Source: an uncultured Gemmataceae bacterium (lineage in GTDB: Bacteria > Planctomycetota > Planctomycetia > Gemmatales > Gemmataceae). From it: a stretch of 26,970 bases of DNA. Made by a program: the position numbers and the translations under genes. The notes beneath the pieces were generated by a model. The model had not been told where the DNA came from and searched no databases. It saw only the letters and a program-made list of their open reading frames with translations. Shown here piece by piece: positions 7,173 through 16,140 of this stretch. Position 1 is the stretch's first letter. Every line of letters starts with the position of its first letter. The stretch is from positions 1 to 26,970 of the forward strand of contig CAKZUU010000315.1 in the NCBI GenBank assembly GCA_937922175.1. Reading direction: 5' to 3'.

Positions 7173-9260
7173 ATGGGGCGATTCAGCGTGGCGGCATGGG
7201 TCATTGCTTTGGGGATGATGGGAATGGTGCCAGCGGCTGAGGATACCGACGATCCGTTCCTTTGGCTCGAAGACATTTCGGGCAAAAAAGCTCTGGAGTG
7301 GGTCAAAGCGCGCAACGCCATCAGCACGGCAGAGCTGGCCGAATCCGAGGAGTTCAAGCAACTCTACGATCGTCTCCTGAAGATCCTCGATTCCAAAGAC
7401 CGCATCCCCTTTATCTCGAAACAAGGTACCTACTACTACAACTTCTGGCGCGACGAAAAGAACAAGCGAGGGCTTTGGCGCCGCACGACGTTGGAAGAGT
7501 ATCGCAAACCAGAACCGAAGTGGGAGACCGTTCTCGACCTGGATGAGTTGGCAAGTCAGGAGAAAGAGAACTGGGTTTGGAAAGGTGCCGTTTTCCTGAA
7601 ACCTCGGAAAGAACGATGTCTGATACTGCTCTCTCGGGGCGGTGCCGATGCCACGGTCACGCGGGAGTTTGACGTCATCACCAAGAGTTTTGTCAAGGAC
7701 GGTTTCACTTTACCGGAGGCGAAGAGTCGCGTCTCGTGGAAAGACGAAAACACTCTGTACGTGGGCACGGACTTTGGTCCGGGTTCGCTGACCCAATCGG
7801 GCTATCCGCGAGTGACGAAGGAGTGGAAGCGGGGGACGCCCTTGAGTGAAGCGACGCTGGTTTTCCAAGGTCAAGAGACCGATGTGGCTGCCGGTGCCTT
7901 CTGGGACCTCACACCCGGCTATGAGCGAGAGTTCGCATCACGGGCGATCACATTTTACACCAATGAAATTTTCGTTCGACGGAATGGTCAATTCGTTCGG
8001 ATCGAGAAACCGGACGATGCGGAGGTGGATATCCATCGAGATTGGTTGCTGATCACGCTGCGGTCGCCTTGGAAAGTCGGTGAACATACATATCCCGCCG
8101 GATCGTTGTTAGCTTCACGGTTTGATGATTATCTGTCAGGAAAGCGCGATCTACGAGTTCTTTTTACGCCGACAGACAAAAAGTCGCTGGCTGGTGTCTC
8201 CGCCACAAAGAACTATTTCATTCTGAATGAACTCGATAACGTGGTGAACAAACTGTATGTTCTCAAACCTGGTACCGATGAGTGGGCGAGAGAAGAGCTT
8301 CCCGGAGCAGCACCTTTCAGCAGTGTCAGTGCCAGCGCCGTCGATGACGACGAGTCGGATGATTATTTCCTGACGTCATCAAACTATCTGACCCCAAACA
8401 ACCTGGCGATGGGGACGATCGGGAACCCGGGACTCGAAATGTTGAAATCAGGCCCCAAGTTTTTCAATTCGGAGGGTCTGGAGATCAGTCAACATGAAGC
8501 GACGTCGAAGGACGGCACGAAAATCCCGTATTTTCAAGTCTCTCGTCGCGGTCTGAAGTTCGATGGGACCAACCCGACGTTGCTCTACGGTTACGGCGGA
8601 TTCGAGATCGCCTTGACGCCGAGCTATCAGGCATTGACAGGAGCCGCCTGGTTAGAGCGCGGTGGAGTGTATGTCGTTGCCAATATTCGCGGGGGCGGGG
8701 AGTTCGGCCCGCAATGGCATCAAGCGGCACTGAAGGAAAAGCGCCATCGGGCCTACGAGGATTTTGCAGCGGTGGCGGATGACCTCGTTCGCCGAGGGGT
8801 GACCTCCCCCAATCATCTCGGGGCGATGGGCGGTAGCAACGGCGGACTGCTGATGGGTAATATGTTAACACTTTATCCCGAAAAATTTGGGGCCATCGTT
8901 TGCCAAGTCCCGCTCCTTGACATGAGACGTTATCACAAACTGCTCGCCGGGGCGAGTTGGATGGCGGAATATGGCAATCCCGATGATCCCGAGGAATGGA
9001 AGTTCCTTCGGACATTTTCGCCATATCATAACGTCAAACCCGGTGGAAAATATCCTCGGACCCTGTTTACCACTTCGACACGCGACGACCGAGTTCATCC
9101 AGGCCACGCACGCAAGATGGTGGCGAAGATGGAAGAGATGGGACATGATGTTCTCCTCTACGAAAATATCGAGGGAGGCCACGGAGGGGCCGCTGACAAC
9201 AAACAGGCCGCCTTCATGAGTGCGTTGGCCTACCAATTTCTTTGGAAGCAGTTGAATTGA
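7173..9260 (+). CDS. Secreted prolyl oligopeptidase-family serine peptidase (S9A)
   Basis: Serine peptidase of family S9 that cleaves peptides rather than folded proteins, probably after proline. The 695 aa protein begins with a hydrophobic segment (about 5-20) ending AA-ED, consistent with a signal peptide and a periplasmic location. Residues 25-80 form the start of the catalytic domain (DPFLWLEDISGKKALEWV), about 80-420 the beta-propeller, and 440-695 the alpha/beta-hydrolase domain. The triad is visible: S555 in GGSNGG, an Asp in TRDDRVHP (638/639) and H670 in EGGHGG. The ATG has a GGAGG box six bases upstream. Length and triad are complete, so it should be active. It appears monocistronic. 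Exact substrate preference cannot be judged. Confidence 0.94.
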   Translation: MGRFSVAAWVIALGMMGMVPAAEDTDDPFLWLEDISGKKALEWVKARNAISTAELAESEEFKQLYDRLLKILDSKDRIPFISKQGTYYYNFWRDEKNKRGLWRRTTLEEYRKPEPKWETVLDLDELASQEKENWVWKGAVFLKPRKERCLILLSRGGADATVTREFDVITKSFVKDGFTLPEAKSRVSWKDENTLYVGTDFGPGSLTQSGYPRVTKEWKRGTPLSEATLVFQGQETDVAAGAFWDLTPGYEREFASRAITFYTNEIFVRRNGQFVRIEKPDDAEVDIHRDWLLITLRSPWKVGEHTYPAGSLLASRFDDYLSGKRDLRVLFTPTDKKSLAGVSATKNYFILNELDNVVNKLYVLKPGTDEWAREELPGAAPFSSVSASAVDDDESDDYFLTSSNYLTPNNLAMGTIGNPGLEMLKSGPKFFNSEGLEISQHEATSKDGTKIPYFQVSRRGLKFDGTNPTLLYGYGGFEIALTPSYQALTGAAWLERGGVYVVANIRGGGEFGPQWHQAALKEKRHRAYEDFAAVADDLVRRGVTSPNHLGAMGGSNGGLLMGNMLTLYPEKFGAIVCQVPLLDMRRYHKLLAGASWMAEYGNPDDPEEWKFLRTFSPYHNVKPGGKYPRTLFTTSTRDDRVHPGHARKMVAKMEEMGHDVLLYENIEGGHGGAADNKQAAFMSALAYQFLWKQLN

Positions 9261-9265
9261 TCGAC

Positions 9266-9297
9266 CTCCGGGCGACTCACCCAAGGAGCGCCGGGAG
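9266..9297 (+). terminator. Possible terminator hairpin after the peptidase gene
   Basis: The arms 9266-9274 and 9289-9297 pair at eight of nine positions around a 14-base loop, starting a few bases after the peptidase stop. There is no following T-run, so intrinsic termination is uncertain. Confidence 0.25.
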
Positions 9298-9485
9298 GGA
9301 GTTCGGTGATGCTGGGGGAGGCGGAGCGTGTTCGTCGTCCCGGATCGAATTCGGGGCGGCAACCAAGGAATGGGGCTGCCGCGACCGCTCCAACCTGGAT
9401 CGGATTCGGCCCACGCCGTGGGAATTTCCCGCTCGCTTCCGAAAGGTGTTCGGCGTTGATGCAACCGTTCGATGATTTGGCAACG

Positions 9486-9797
9486 CTAGACACCGCCGTC
9501 TCCGCCAGAGGAGGGCTTTCCTTTCGGGCCGGAGCGAAGATACTCGGCTCGTTGCCGACGGTAATCGTCGGCACTGAGCGTCTCCCAAAACGGTGTCGAG
9601 GTCCCGCGAGCTTCTTCAAAGATCTGTCGCAGGAAGGGAACGCACCAACCACAACCGGTCCCTGCCCCGCCACATTCGGCGAATCGACTCGCAACCTCGG
9701 GTTGTTCCACTCGCGCGAATTGGAGCAACTTCCGACGGGTCACGCGAAAGCACAGGCAGACGTCGGCATCAAGTTCCATACGAGAAGTCCACGTCAT
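9486..9797 (-). CDS. BFD-like [2Fe-2S]-binding small protein
   Basis: Small cytoplasmic protein of 103 aa with the cysteine spacing of bacterioferritin-associated ferredoxin/BFD-type [2Fe-2S] domains: C14-x-C16 followed after 32 residues by C49-x2-C52 in GAGTGCGWCVP, with VTRRKLL just after the first pair. An additional C42 lies in the ECGG stretch. Such domains hand electrons to partner proteins or help release stored iron. The C-terminal half (about 65-103) is charged and resembles nothing known to me. The start at 9797 is my choice; in-frame ATGs at 9830 (overlapping the HEAT gene by 20 bases) and 9779 are also possible. It follows the HEAT-repeat gene on the same strand and may be co-transcribed with it. 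No bacterioferritin gene is present here. Confidence 0.78.
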   Translation of the reverse strand: MTWTSRMELDADVCLCFRVTRRKLLQFARVEQPEVASRFAECGGAGTGCGWCVPFLRQIFEEARGTSTPFWETLSADDYRRQRAEYLRSGPKGKPSSGGDGGV

Positions 9798-9810
9798 TTT
9801 CCGGTCTGGC

Positions 9811-10980
9811 TCAGTCCTTGATCTTCCCATCGATCCGATCCAAGGCGTACTTCGCCATCTCTTTGATCGCTGCTTCCGGATGCGTCAGGAGCGCCTGCAC
9901 CTGAGGACGTAAAACGCTCGCCTCCTTCCCCATTCGAGCGACGGCGAACAATGTCTGATAAGCGAACTCCTTGTCTTCGTCTTTCCCCGTGTGAGCCGCC
10001 TCGAGGCCGACCTTCAACGCGCCCGCCTTGGACTTGGCATCCGGTCCCATGAAGGCGAAACATTGGACGGCACCGATCCGCACCCGGTGATCGCTACTGC
10101 TCAACGCGGTGGACAACGGTGTCAGGTTTTTCTCATTGATCAGGTTCGGCCGCAACCGCATCAGGGACACGTAAAGCCACAGCTTCAAGACAGGGTCAGG
10201 CTCCGATTGCGTTCGCTGTTCCAGGATGCGGATTTCGGCCGCCAAGTCTTGTTCGTCGTCGGGGGGTCCCAAAAAAATCAACGACTGAACGATCTCGATC
10301 CGCACCATCAACGCCGACTCTTCCTTGAGAGCGTTCATCAAAGCAATGATCGCCTGGCGATTGACCGGAGTGTTGGTTTTGGGATCCGACCGACCGACCT
10401 GCCCGAGCGCCTCGGCACTAGCCCGCCGCAATTCGTAGCTCCGAGAGTTTCGCAGATACCGCTCGCCGGACAGCACCGGGATCGCGCTGGCACAAACGGG
10501 GCCGAGGCGAGAGCACGCCAAGGCGACTTGGAGATTGACCAGAAGCTGGTCACTGTAAATCAGCCCACCCGAACCGATCAGGCGATCCAGGATGCGCTTT
10601 TGCTGAGTGGGATCGTCAATCGGGATGGTGGTGAGGACAACCAAGGCAGCCATGCGGACATTCAGGTCCGGATCGTTCAGTCGGTCGACGATCTTCGGCA
10701 GCGCTCTTTTCGCAGATTCCCCGAACAGCGGGACAAATTGCGCCGCGGCGGCTCGGAATCCCGGATCTTTACAAGTTCGAATGTCCAGACGATCGATCCA
10801 TTTATCGAGACTCTCGCCGAGGATTTGCTTGGGCGGTTCCCATCGGGACGGACCCATGGGGTTCATGGGACCGGGCGGATTCATCGGGGGTTGGTTGGCT
10901 CCCCCCACGGCTGAGGGCGGCTGCGTCCACAACTTGCCTGCCCCGAGGATCACCCCAAGCAACACCAACACGCAGCGCAT
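9811..10980 (-). CDS. Secreted HEAT-repeat protein
   Basis: Protein of 389 aa with a signal-peptide-like start (MRCVLVLLGVILGAGKLW), then a flexible stretch rich in Pro, Met, Gly and Asn (about 25-45), then alpha-helical repeats of HEAT type for most of the length. Repeat hallmarks are the recurring patterns DPDLNVRMAALVVL, RRASAEALGQVG, MVRIEIVQSLIFLG, DHRVRIGAVQCFAFMG and EAAIKEMAKYALDRI. HEAT solenoids bind other proteins, so a scaffold role outside the cytoplasm is the likely function; the partner is unknown. The ATG at 10980 is chosen because an AGGAGG box lies eight bases upstream and a signal peptide follows directly; a longer reading to 11172 would run into the divergent dehydrogenase gene. 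Confidence 0.85.
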   Translation of the reverse strand: MRCVLVLLGVILGAGKLWTQPPSAVGGANQPPMNPPGPMNPMGPSRWEPPKQILGESLDKWIDRLDIRTCKDPGFRAAAAQFVPLFGESAKRALPKIVDRLNDPDLNVRMAALVVLTTIPIDDPTQQKRILDRLIGSGGLIYSDQLLVNLQVALACSRLGPVCASAIPVLSGERYLRNSRSYELRRASAEALGQVGRSDPKTNTPVNRQAIIALMNALKEESALMVRIEIVQSLIFLGPPDDEQDLAAEIRILEQRTQSEPDPVLKLWLYVSLMRLRPNLINEKNLTPLSTALSSSDHRVRIGAVQCFAFMGPDAKSKAGALKVGLEAAHTGKDEDKEFAYQTLFAVARMGKEASVLRPQVQALLTHPEAAIKEMAKYALDRIDGKIKD

Positions 10981-11153
10981 GGCAACATCCTCCTCACCAA
11001 CCCCGCCCCGTGTTTCCAGCATAACAATTTGGGCGGCATGCCGAAAGCCGGACCAGACCAGCCGGTCCACCCCGACCGACTCGCCCCCGGCATGGGCGTT
11101 TCGGTCCGCTCCGACGTAGAATTGAGGCAACCACGCTTGAGGGAGCCTTCCCG

Positions 11154-12329
11154 ATGACGAATGACGACGCACGCCGACTGCTCGATGACGTCGAGGCCTT
11201 TTGCCAGGAAATCCGTCCCATCGAGGAGCTTTGCTACCTGGAGCATCGTCCCAACGACCAAATCATTCCGCTCGCTCGAAAGTACGACATTTTGGGCATG
11301 ATTGTGCCGAAGGAGTACGGAGGCCGCGGCGCTGACACGGTCACCTATGCCAAAACGTTGGCCCGCATCAATCGCGAGGGTACCGGGGTCCGCACCTTCT
11401 TCTCCGGACACACCAGCATCGGCGAATATCCCATCCTGACGTGGGGCAGCGATCTCTTAAAACAAAAATATCTTCCCGCTGCTTGTCGCGGTGACATCAT
11501 TTTGGCATTCGGTCTGACGGAACCCGATGCAGGCTCCAACCCGCTGGAGATGACCTCAACGTATCAGCGTCGGGGCGACCGTTACGTGCTGAATGGCGTA
11601 AAGTATTTGATCTCCAACGGCGGGATCGCCAATGCGGTCATCTGCTTCGCCTACAACAGTGAAAGCCCGCGGCGGGTCAGCGCCTTCGTGGTGGACACTC
11701 ACGCTCCCGGATTCGTCAAGGAAGACCTGTTGGCAAAAATGGGGATGCCCACCGCGAACACGGCGATGTTCGAGATGAATCAAGTTGAAGTGCCTCTCGA
11801 TCATCTCTTGGGCGAAGAGGGGAATGGATTCCGCATTGCGATGGGGACGCTGGTGAGCGGCCGAATCAGCGTGGCGGCGGGCTGTCTCGGGGTGATCGAG
11901 GACTGTCTGGCCGAGGTGGTCTCCTACGCGACTCAGCGTCAGCAGCACGGGAAACCCATCGGGAAACATCAGTTGGTGCAAGAGCATATCGCCCTGATCG
12001 AGCAGCATCGAGCGGCCGCCGAGGCGATGGTCTTGCGGGCCGCCCGGGCGAAGGATGCTTCATCGGCTGATCCAACCAATGCGGAATTGGCACGCCAGGC
12101 GGATCTGGCAGCGGCCCAGGCCAAGCTTTTCGCCTCCAATGCGGCGTGGGATGCCGCCGACCGTGCCGTGCAAGTCTTTGGGGGACGCGGTTGGTCCACC
12201 TTGTACCGTCCGGGTCGGCACCTGCAAGATGTCCGCGTTTGCCGCATCTACGAAGGCACGGATGAAATCCTTAAGCTGAAAATCGCCGCTCATGTGCTCG
12301 GGGGCAAGGAATGGGAGTCGTTTAAGTAA
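11154..12329 (+). CDS. Acyl-CoA dehydrogenase family protein
   Basis: FAD-dependent enzyme that introduces an alpha-beta double bond in an acyl-CoA, in fatty acid or branched-chain amino acid breakdown. The 391 aa length is normal. N-terminal helical domain (1-115), beta domain with the substrate/FAD signature FGLTEPDAGSNP (119-130), and C-terminal helical domain with the QVFGGRGW motif (340-347) and RIYEGTDEI (364-372) that carries the catalytic-base Glu E367. A GAGGGAG box precedes the ATG by about eight bases. No electron-transfer flavoprotein or thiolase gene lies beside it, so the substrate cannot be inferred from context. The downstream phosphoesterase begins 62 bases after the stop and may share the transcript. 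Confidence 0.92.
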   Translation: MTNDDARRLLDDVEAFCQEIRPIEELCYLEHRPNDQIIPLARKYDILGMIVPKEYGGRGADTVTYAKTLARINREGTGVRTFFSGHTSIGEYPILTWGSDLLKQKYLPAACRGDIILAFGLTEPDAGSNPLEMTSTYQRRGDRYVLNGVKYLISNGGIANAVICFAYNSESPRRVSAFVVDTHAPGFVKEDLLAKMGMPTANTAMFEMNQVEVPLDHLLGEEGNGFRIAMGTLVSGRISVAAGCLGVIEDCLAEVVSYATQRQQHGKPIGKHQLVQEHIALIEQHRAAAEAMVLRAARAKDASSADPTNAELARQADLAAAQAKLFASNAAWDAADRAVQVFGGRGWSTLYRPGRHLQDVRVCRIYEGTDEILKLKIAAHVLGGKEWESFK

Positions 12330-12391
12330 GCTCTTCCCATGTCAGAGCAAATCGTGGCAACTCGGGCGACTCTCGGACAGGAAGGAAAGGC

Positions 12392-13540
12392 ATGGACGCG
12401 GTCGATGTCGTGAGGGGCTTGGTCGCCTGGGTCGGGCATGCCACGATCTGGTTGGTCCTCCTGAACCTTCTGTACAGTCAGCCGATTCACAAGCGATGGC
12501 TCCGCACGTTACGGCTCATCGATGCGGTGATCGTCTTCTCCTTCCCCGGGGTGTGGCTCGGCGGGGTTTGGTCGGACGGGCTGAACCTGCCGATCATCCG
12601 GGCGTACTTGTGGGTCTGTTGGGGAGTGGCTTGCCTGGCGATTCCAACCGCGACACTCCTTCGCTTGACTCGACGGACTCCGCGAGAGCAGATTCGACGG
12701 ACGTCGCAAATCGTGGATTACGCCAAAGAACTCGGTTATCGTCCGGTCGGCTCGTGGAAAAACGCTTATCTGGCCCGTTTGCCCGGCAACGAGGTGTTTG
12801 AAGTCGAATTCGTGCGCATCGACTTAGCCCTCGCGGGACTGCCTGAGGCGTGGGATGGCTTGACGATCTTGCATCTGACGGATCTGCACTTTTGCGGCAC
12901 TCCGGAAAAAGTATTCTTCGAGCGTGTCTTCGATCATTGCATTCACGATGGGACCCCCGACATCGTGGTAGTTACCGGAGACCTCGTGGACACCGACGAA
13001 CACCATGAATGGATCGTGCCGTTGTTCCGTCGCTTGCGTTGGCGGGAGGCGGCGTTTGCCATTCTGGGAAATCATGATTATTGGCAACAGCGTGATGCCG
13101 TGCGTTCCTGTTTGGCCGAAGCCGGACTGAGGGTCTTGGGAAATTGCTGGGACTCGGTTGAAATTCGCGGACACCGTTTGATTGTTGGTGGTCATGAGGG
13201 ACCGTGGTTCGATCCGCCGCCCGAGGATTCCCACCATTCGAGCGAGGACTTCCGTCTCGGTTTGAGCCACACCCCCGACAACATCAATTGGGCCCGAAAA
13301 AATGGGATCCGTCTGTTGTTTTGCGGGCACAATCACGGGGGGCAGATTCGGCTGCCGCTGTTTGGCTCGTTGTTTGTGCCAAGTCGATATAGCCGCCGGT
13401 ACGACGCGGGGCTGTTTGATTGTCGGCCGACATTGATGTACGTAGGTCGAGGTTTATCAGGACGTGAACCGTTGCGGTATCGCTGCCGACCTGAGGTCAC
13501 GCGCTTTTGCCTGCGGGTCAAACACGACTCGGAGCGTTGA
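12392..13540 (+). CDS. Membrane-anchored metallophosphoesterase
   Basis: Calcineurin-like metallophosphoesterase of 382 aa. Three hydrophobic segments (about 10-28, 43-60 and 68-90) anchor the N-terminus, followed by a linker and the catalytic domain (about 155-380). All metal-binding motifs are present: TDLH (D164, H166), GDLVD (D197), GNHDY (N227, H228), LSHTPDN (H293) and GHNHGGQI (H313, H315). This layout resembles the YkuE/YaeI-type phosphoesterases that act on phospholipid headgroups or UDP-sugar lipid precursors, so an envelope lipid substrate is plausible but inferred. The ATG has an AGGAAGG stretch about six bases upstream. The enzyme looks intact. Confidence 0.9.
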   Translation: MDAVDVVRGLVAWVGHATIWLVLLNLLYSQPIHKRWLRTLRLIDAVIVFSFPGVWLGGVWSDGLNLPIIRAYLWVCWGVACLAIPTATLLRLTRRTPREQIRRTSQIVDYAKELGYRPVGSWKNAYLARLPGNEVFEVEFVRIDLALAGLPEAWDGLTILHLTDLHFCGTPEKVFFERVFDHCIHDGTPDIVVVTGDLVDTDEHHEWIVPLFRRLRWREAAFAILGNHDYWQQRDAVRSCLAEAGLRVLGNCWDSVEIRGHRLIVGGHEGPWFDPPPEDSHHSSEDFRLGLSHTPDNINWARKNGIRLLFCGHNHGGQIRLPLFGSLFVPSRYSRRYDAGLFDCRPTLMYVGRGLSGREPLRYRCRPEVTRFCLRVKHDSER

Positions 13541-13877
13541 TTCGCGACAGAAAATCATTGGGCGCACGTCTGACGGCTCATGATCTTTAGGAGCCGCAGT
13601 CGTTGCGACGCCCTTTCACCGGCGTCCATTTTTCGATCGATGGGCCCACCTCACGCGGCGAGGCCGAAATCACTCGGCAACAATCGGGGGCAAGTGGTGA
13701 TCGTCGGTATTGACTCAGTCGAACCCTCGTCCGGAGCCGACAGCGACTGTTCGGTGCGTCCGGCAAAATGGAAGGATTGCGGAGAATACAAAAAATCCGC
13801 ACGATCGGCATTCGTGAGCTAAGTTTGAATCGACCGCTGGATTTGACAGGCGGAGAAGGCTTCGGCGGAGAGTCACC
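13541..13877. other. Intergenic region without a recognised gene
   Basis: These 337 bases hold the hairpin at 13574-13596 and, at the right end, a GGAGAG ribosome binding site for the next gene. Open frames here show no signal peptide, motif or start signal that I would trust. No convincing promoter hexamers were found. Confidence 0.5.
13574..13596 (+). terminator. Possible terminator hairpin after the phosphoesterase
   Basis: CGGCTC (13574-13579) and GAGCCG (13591-13596) form a perfect six-base stem with an 11-base loop, 33 bases after the stop codon. A T-run is absent, so this may be a processing or Rho-assisted site instead. Confidence 0.3.
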
Positions 13878-14381
13878 ATGCAAAACGCGGACTGGATTAA
13901 ACTCTTTCGGCAATTGCCTCCCGAGTATCATAACCAGATTGTCTTGGTGCTCCAGAATCGGACGGAAATCTGCATGGAGACCCTGTTTCGTGTCGAACCG
14001 ACGCATTTAATCGTGCGTGGTCGACTTGGTGGGACCACCGATGGTGGGCTGCTGTTCATTGTTCCGTTTAACGAACTGACCACCGTGTACCTCAACAAGG
14101 AGGTCAAGGAGAGCGAGGTCGACCAATTATTCGGTCCGCCGAAGACGCCGAGTCGATTGATTTCTCCGTCACGTCAAGCTGTCAAAACAGTAATGGCCGA
14201 TCCAGCGGCCGCCCCAGCATCTCCGGTCGGATCGGCAGCCCCTGCCGCTGCCCCGGCAGCAGTGCCCGCATTCGGTCGTGCTCCCGATACAACGACAGTC
14301 GCAAGGAACAATTTGCTCGAACGGCTGCGAGCAGCCCGACAGGCGGCCATGCCCCAGAACAATTGCTTGAAGTGCGATTAA
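13878..14381 (+). CDS. Hypothetical protein with Ala/Pro linker and C-terminal CxxC
   Basis: I do not recognise this 167 aa protein. It has no signal peptide or membrane segment, so it is probably cytoplasmic. Residues 1-80 look like a compact mixed alpha/beta fold (LPPEYHNQIVLVLQNRTEI, then a beta-rich stretch around HLIVRGRLGGTTDGGLLFIV with several possible strands, and FNELTTVYLN). About 110-135 is a flexible Ala/Pro-rich linker. A short helix (NNLLERLRAARQAA) follows and the chain ends in NCLKCD, a CxxC pair that could bind metal or form a disulfide. A GGAGAG box lies five bases before the ATG. It stands alone and is convergent with mqnE, whose stop is 26 bases away. Confidence 0.75.
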   Translation: MQNADWIKLFRQLPPEYHNQIVLVLQNRTEICMETLFRVEPTHLIVRGRLGGTTDGGLLFIVPFNELTTVYLNKEVKESEVDQLFGPPKTPSRLISPSRQAVKTVMADPAAAPASPVGSAAPAAAPAAVPAFGRAPDTTTVARNNLLERLRAARQAAMPQNNCLKCD

Positions 14382-14407
14382 GGGGCAAACGCTGGCAGAC
14401 TGCCTTC

Positions 14408-15526
14408 TCACACCAGGGCCAAGCGTCGGCCCGTGCGCCAGCCGGTCGATTCCCTCACCACCTCGTGGTACAGCGTATCGCGTTCGACGGGAGTCCGACC
14501 TGCTTCTTCGATCAGACGACGGATTTCAGTGACGGACAGTTCTTGCGGGGAGTCGGAACCGGCATCGTGGTAAATTTTCTCATGGACCACGGTGCCGTCG
14601 ATGTCATCCGCTCCGAAGCTCAGTGCGACCTGCGCCGTCTTCATTCCCAACATCACCCAATAAGCTTTGATGTGCGGAAAATTGTCGAGCATGAGCCGGC
14701 TGATGGCCATCACTCGCAGGTCCGTCACCCCGCTGGCCTTGGGCAGATGGGACATTCGGGTGTTGTCGGGGTGGAACGCCAAGGGGATAAAGGTTTGAAA
14801 TCCGCCCGTCTCGTCTTGCAGTTCGCGTAAACGGATCAAATGATCGATGCGGTGTTGCGGCTTTTCGATGTGGCCGTACAACATCGTCGCATTGGAGCGT
14901 AACCCCAATTCGTGAGCCTCGCGGTGGATGCGGAGCCAGTCTTCAGCGGTGGCTTTATACTCGCAGATTTTCGCACGGATGTCGGGGTGGAAAATCTCGG
15001 CTCCGCCACCGGGTAAACTGCCCAGACCCGCATCGCGGAATTCGGCGAGGAGATCCCGCGTCGGACGACCCGTCAAGCGTTGAAACCAATCCCACTCGAC
15101 TGCGGTGTAAGCCTTCAAGTGCAGTCGGGGGTAGGCCTCGTGAATCAGGCGGATGATATGAAGGTACCACTCATACGGCTTTTGATGGTGCAATCCGCCG
15201 ACGATGTGCAGCTCCGTGCATCCGCGGTTATCGGCCTCCGCAGCGCGGGCCAGGATTTCCTCGTCGCTCATCACGTAGGCCTTCGGGCTTTTCAGGTCCG
15301 CGCGAAATGCACAAAAGCTGCATCGGTAAACGCAGACGTTCGTTGGGTTGAGGTGCTCGTTGACGTTGTAATAGGCGATGTTGCCATTTTTCCGTTCCCG
15401 CACCATGTTGGCCCACTCGCCGAGGAGGAACAGGTCCGCTTGAGTCTCCAGCACCATTCCGTCGTCGAAGCTCAGTCGCTCACCCGACTCGACTTTTTCC
15501 TGGATTCGGCGCAACGCAGGTGTCAT
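14408..15526 (-). CDS. mqnE: Aminofutalosine synthase (radical SAM)
   Basis: Radical SAM enzyme of the futalosine route to menaquinone; MqnE joins the product of MqnA with SAM to give aminofutalosine. The 372 aa protein carries the [4Fe-4S] motif CVYRCSFC (C65, C69, C72) directly after HLNPTN, then GCTELHIVGGLHHQKPYEWY, LKAYTAVEWDWF, SLPGGGAEIF and GFQTFIPLAFHPDNT, which favour MqnE over the related MqnC. The ATG at 15526 is preferred because a GAGG box precedes it by six bases; a TTG further upstream would overlap the preceding gene. It follows the sigma/anti-sigma/secreted-protein genes on the same strand with 86 bases between, and may be read through from them. No other mqn gene is visible here. 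Confidence 0.92.
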   Translation of the reverse strand: MTPALRRIQEKVESGERLSFDDGMVLETQADLFLLGEWANMVRERKNGNIAYYNVNEHLNPTNVCVYRCSFCAFRADLKSPKAYVMSDEEILARAAEADNRGCTELHIVGGLHHQKPYEWYLHIIRLIHEAYPRLHLKAYTAVEWDWFQRLTGRPTRDLLAEFRDAGLGSLPGGGAEIFHPDIRAKICEYKATAEDWLRIHREAHELGLRSNATMLYGHIEKPQHRIDHLIRLRELQDETGGFQTFIPLAFHPDNTRMSHLPKASGVTDLRVMAISRLMLDNFPHIKAYWVMLGMKTAQVALSFGADDIDGTVVHEKIYHDAGSDSPQELSVTEIRRLIEEAGRTPVERDTLYHEVVRESTGWRTGRRLALV

Positions 15527-15612
15527 AGGAAGCCTCGGTTCGTAGATCTTCGGGGATATTATGCGTCCCGGAGAGGGAACCGCAATGCCTCGGGGGTAAG
15601 CAACGTGGAGAA

Positions 15613-16140
15613 TCAAGACTTCGGAAGATCGGTGGCCGCTGCGACGAGTCGCCGGACTGCCTGCAATCGACCGAGAACCGCTCGAAGGTCGCCGTCGCTC
15701 CGAGACAATTCCGCCAGCACCGCTTCGAGTTGCTCCAGATCGCGGACGGCGTCGTCGCGGCGCTGCAACAGCCGTCGTTCATCCGGGGTGGAGGGGGGGA
15801 TGTGGTTGCGAGCAACGCGAAGATTCAACGCGACGCCTCGATCGGCCACCTTGTTGAGGTGTTCGCCCATTTCCAAAGCTCGCGGGACATCGCCAGAGCG
15901 CGCGGCCGCTTCGACCTCGCGAAGCCAGACGCGCACCATCCGTTGGCACGATTCGACTCGGTCCAAGGCGTTGTTGAGGTCTGCTAATTCCAGGCTCCCC
16001 GAGACAGTCACTTGTACCAACGCCCGATTGCGGCGAAGCAGTTGAGCCTGATCGGAAAGAGGGAGTCGGCTGGCGTTGTCCGCACCCGCCCCGCCACACC
16101 ACCAAGCCAAAACGACAACCCAGCCAACGGACCGCCTCAT
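15613..16140 (-). CDS. Secreted helical protein coupled to the anti-sigma gene
   Basis: Unrecognised protein of 175 aa with a short hydrophobic N-terminus (about 4-20, ending GAGA-D) that looks like a signal peptide, followed by an almost entirely alpha-helical, Arg-rich chain. Its ATG overlaps the stop of the anti-sigma gene (ATGA), so translation is probably coupled. Residues about 59-103 resemble by eye residues 139-184 of the anti-sigma factor: both show a D-R-V start, a charged helix, an ADV/GDV turn and an AE-or-GE helix ending in (D)KGL/(D)RGV. A periplasmic partner or modulator of the anti-sigma sensor domain is my inference. No enzyme motif is visible. Confidence 0.8.
   Translation of the reverse strand: MRRSVGWVVVLAWWCGGAGADNASRLPLSDQAQLLRRNRALVQVTVSGSLELADLNNALDRVESCQRMVRVWLREVEAAARSGDVPRALEMGEHLNKVADRGVALNLRVARNHIPPSTPDERRLLQRRDDAVRDLEQLEAVLAELSRSDGDLRAVLGRLQAVRRLVAAATDLPKS

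Noticed and set aside
6840..7424. A 194-codon minus-strand frame upstream of the kinase.
   Set aside because: It overlaps the start of the peptidase gene and shows no family resemblance or ribosome binding site.
9991..10914. A 307-codon plus-strand frame.
   Set aside because: It mirrors the HEAT-repeat gene, whose signal peptide and strong ribosome binding site mark the real strand.
12330..12348. GCTCT/AGAGC inverted repeat after the acyl-CoA dehydrogenase stop.
   Set aside because: The five-base stem with a nine-base loop and no T-run is within chance for this base composition, and the next gene is only 62 bases away.
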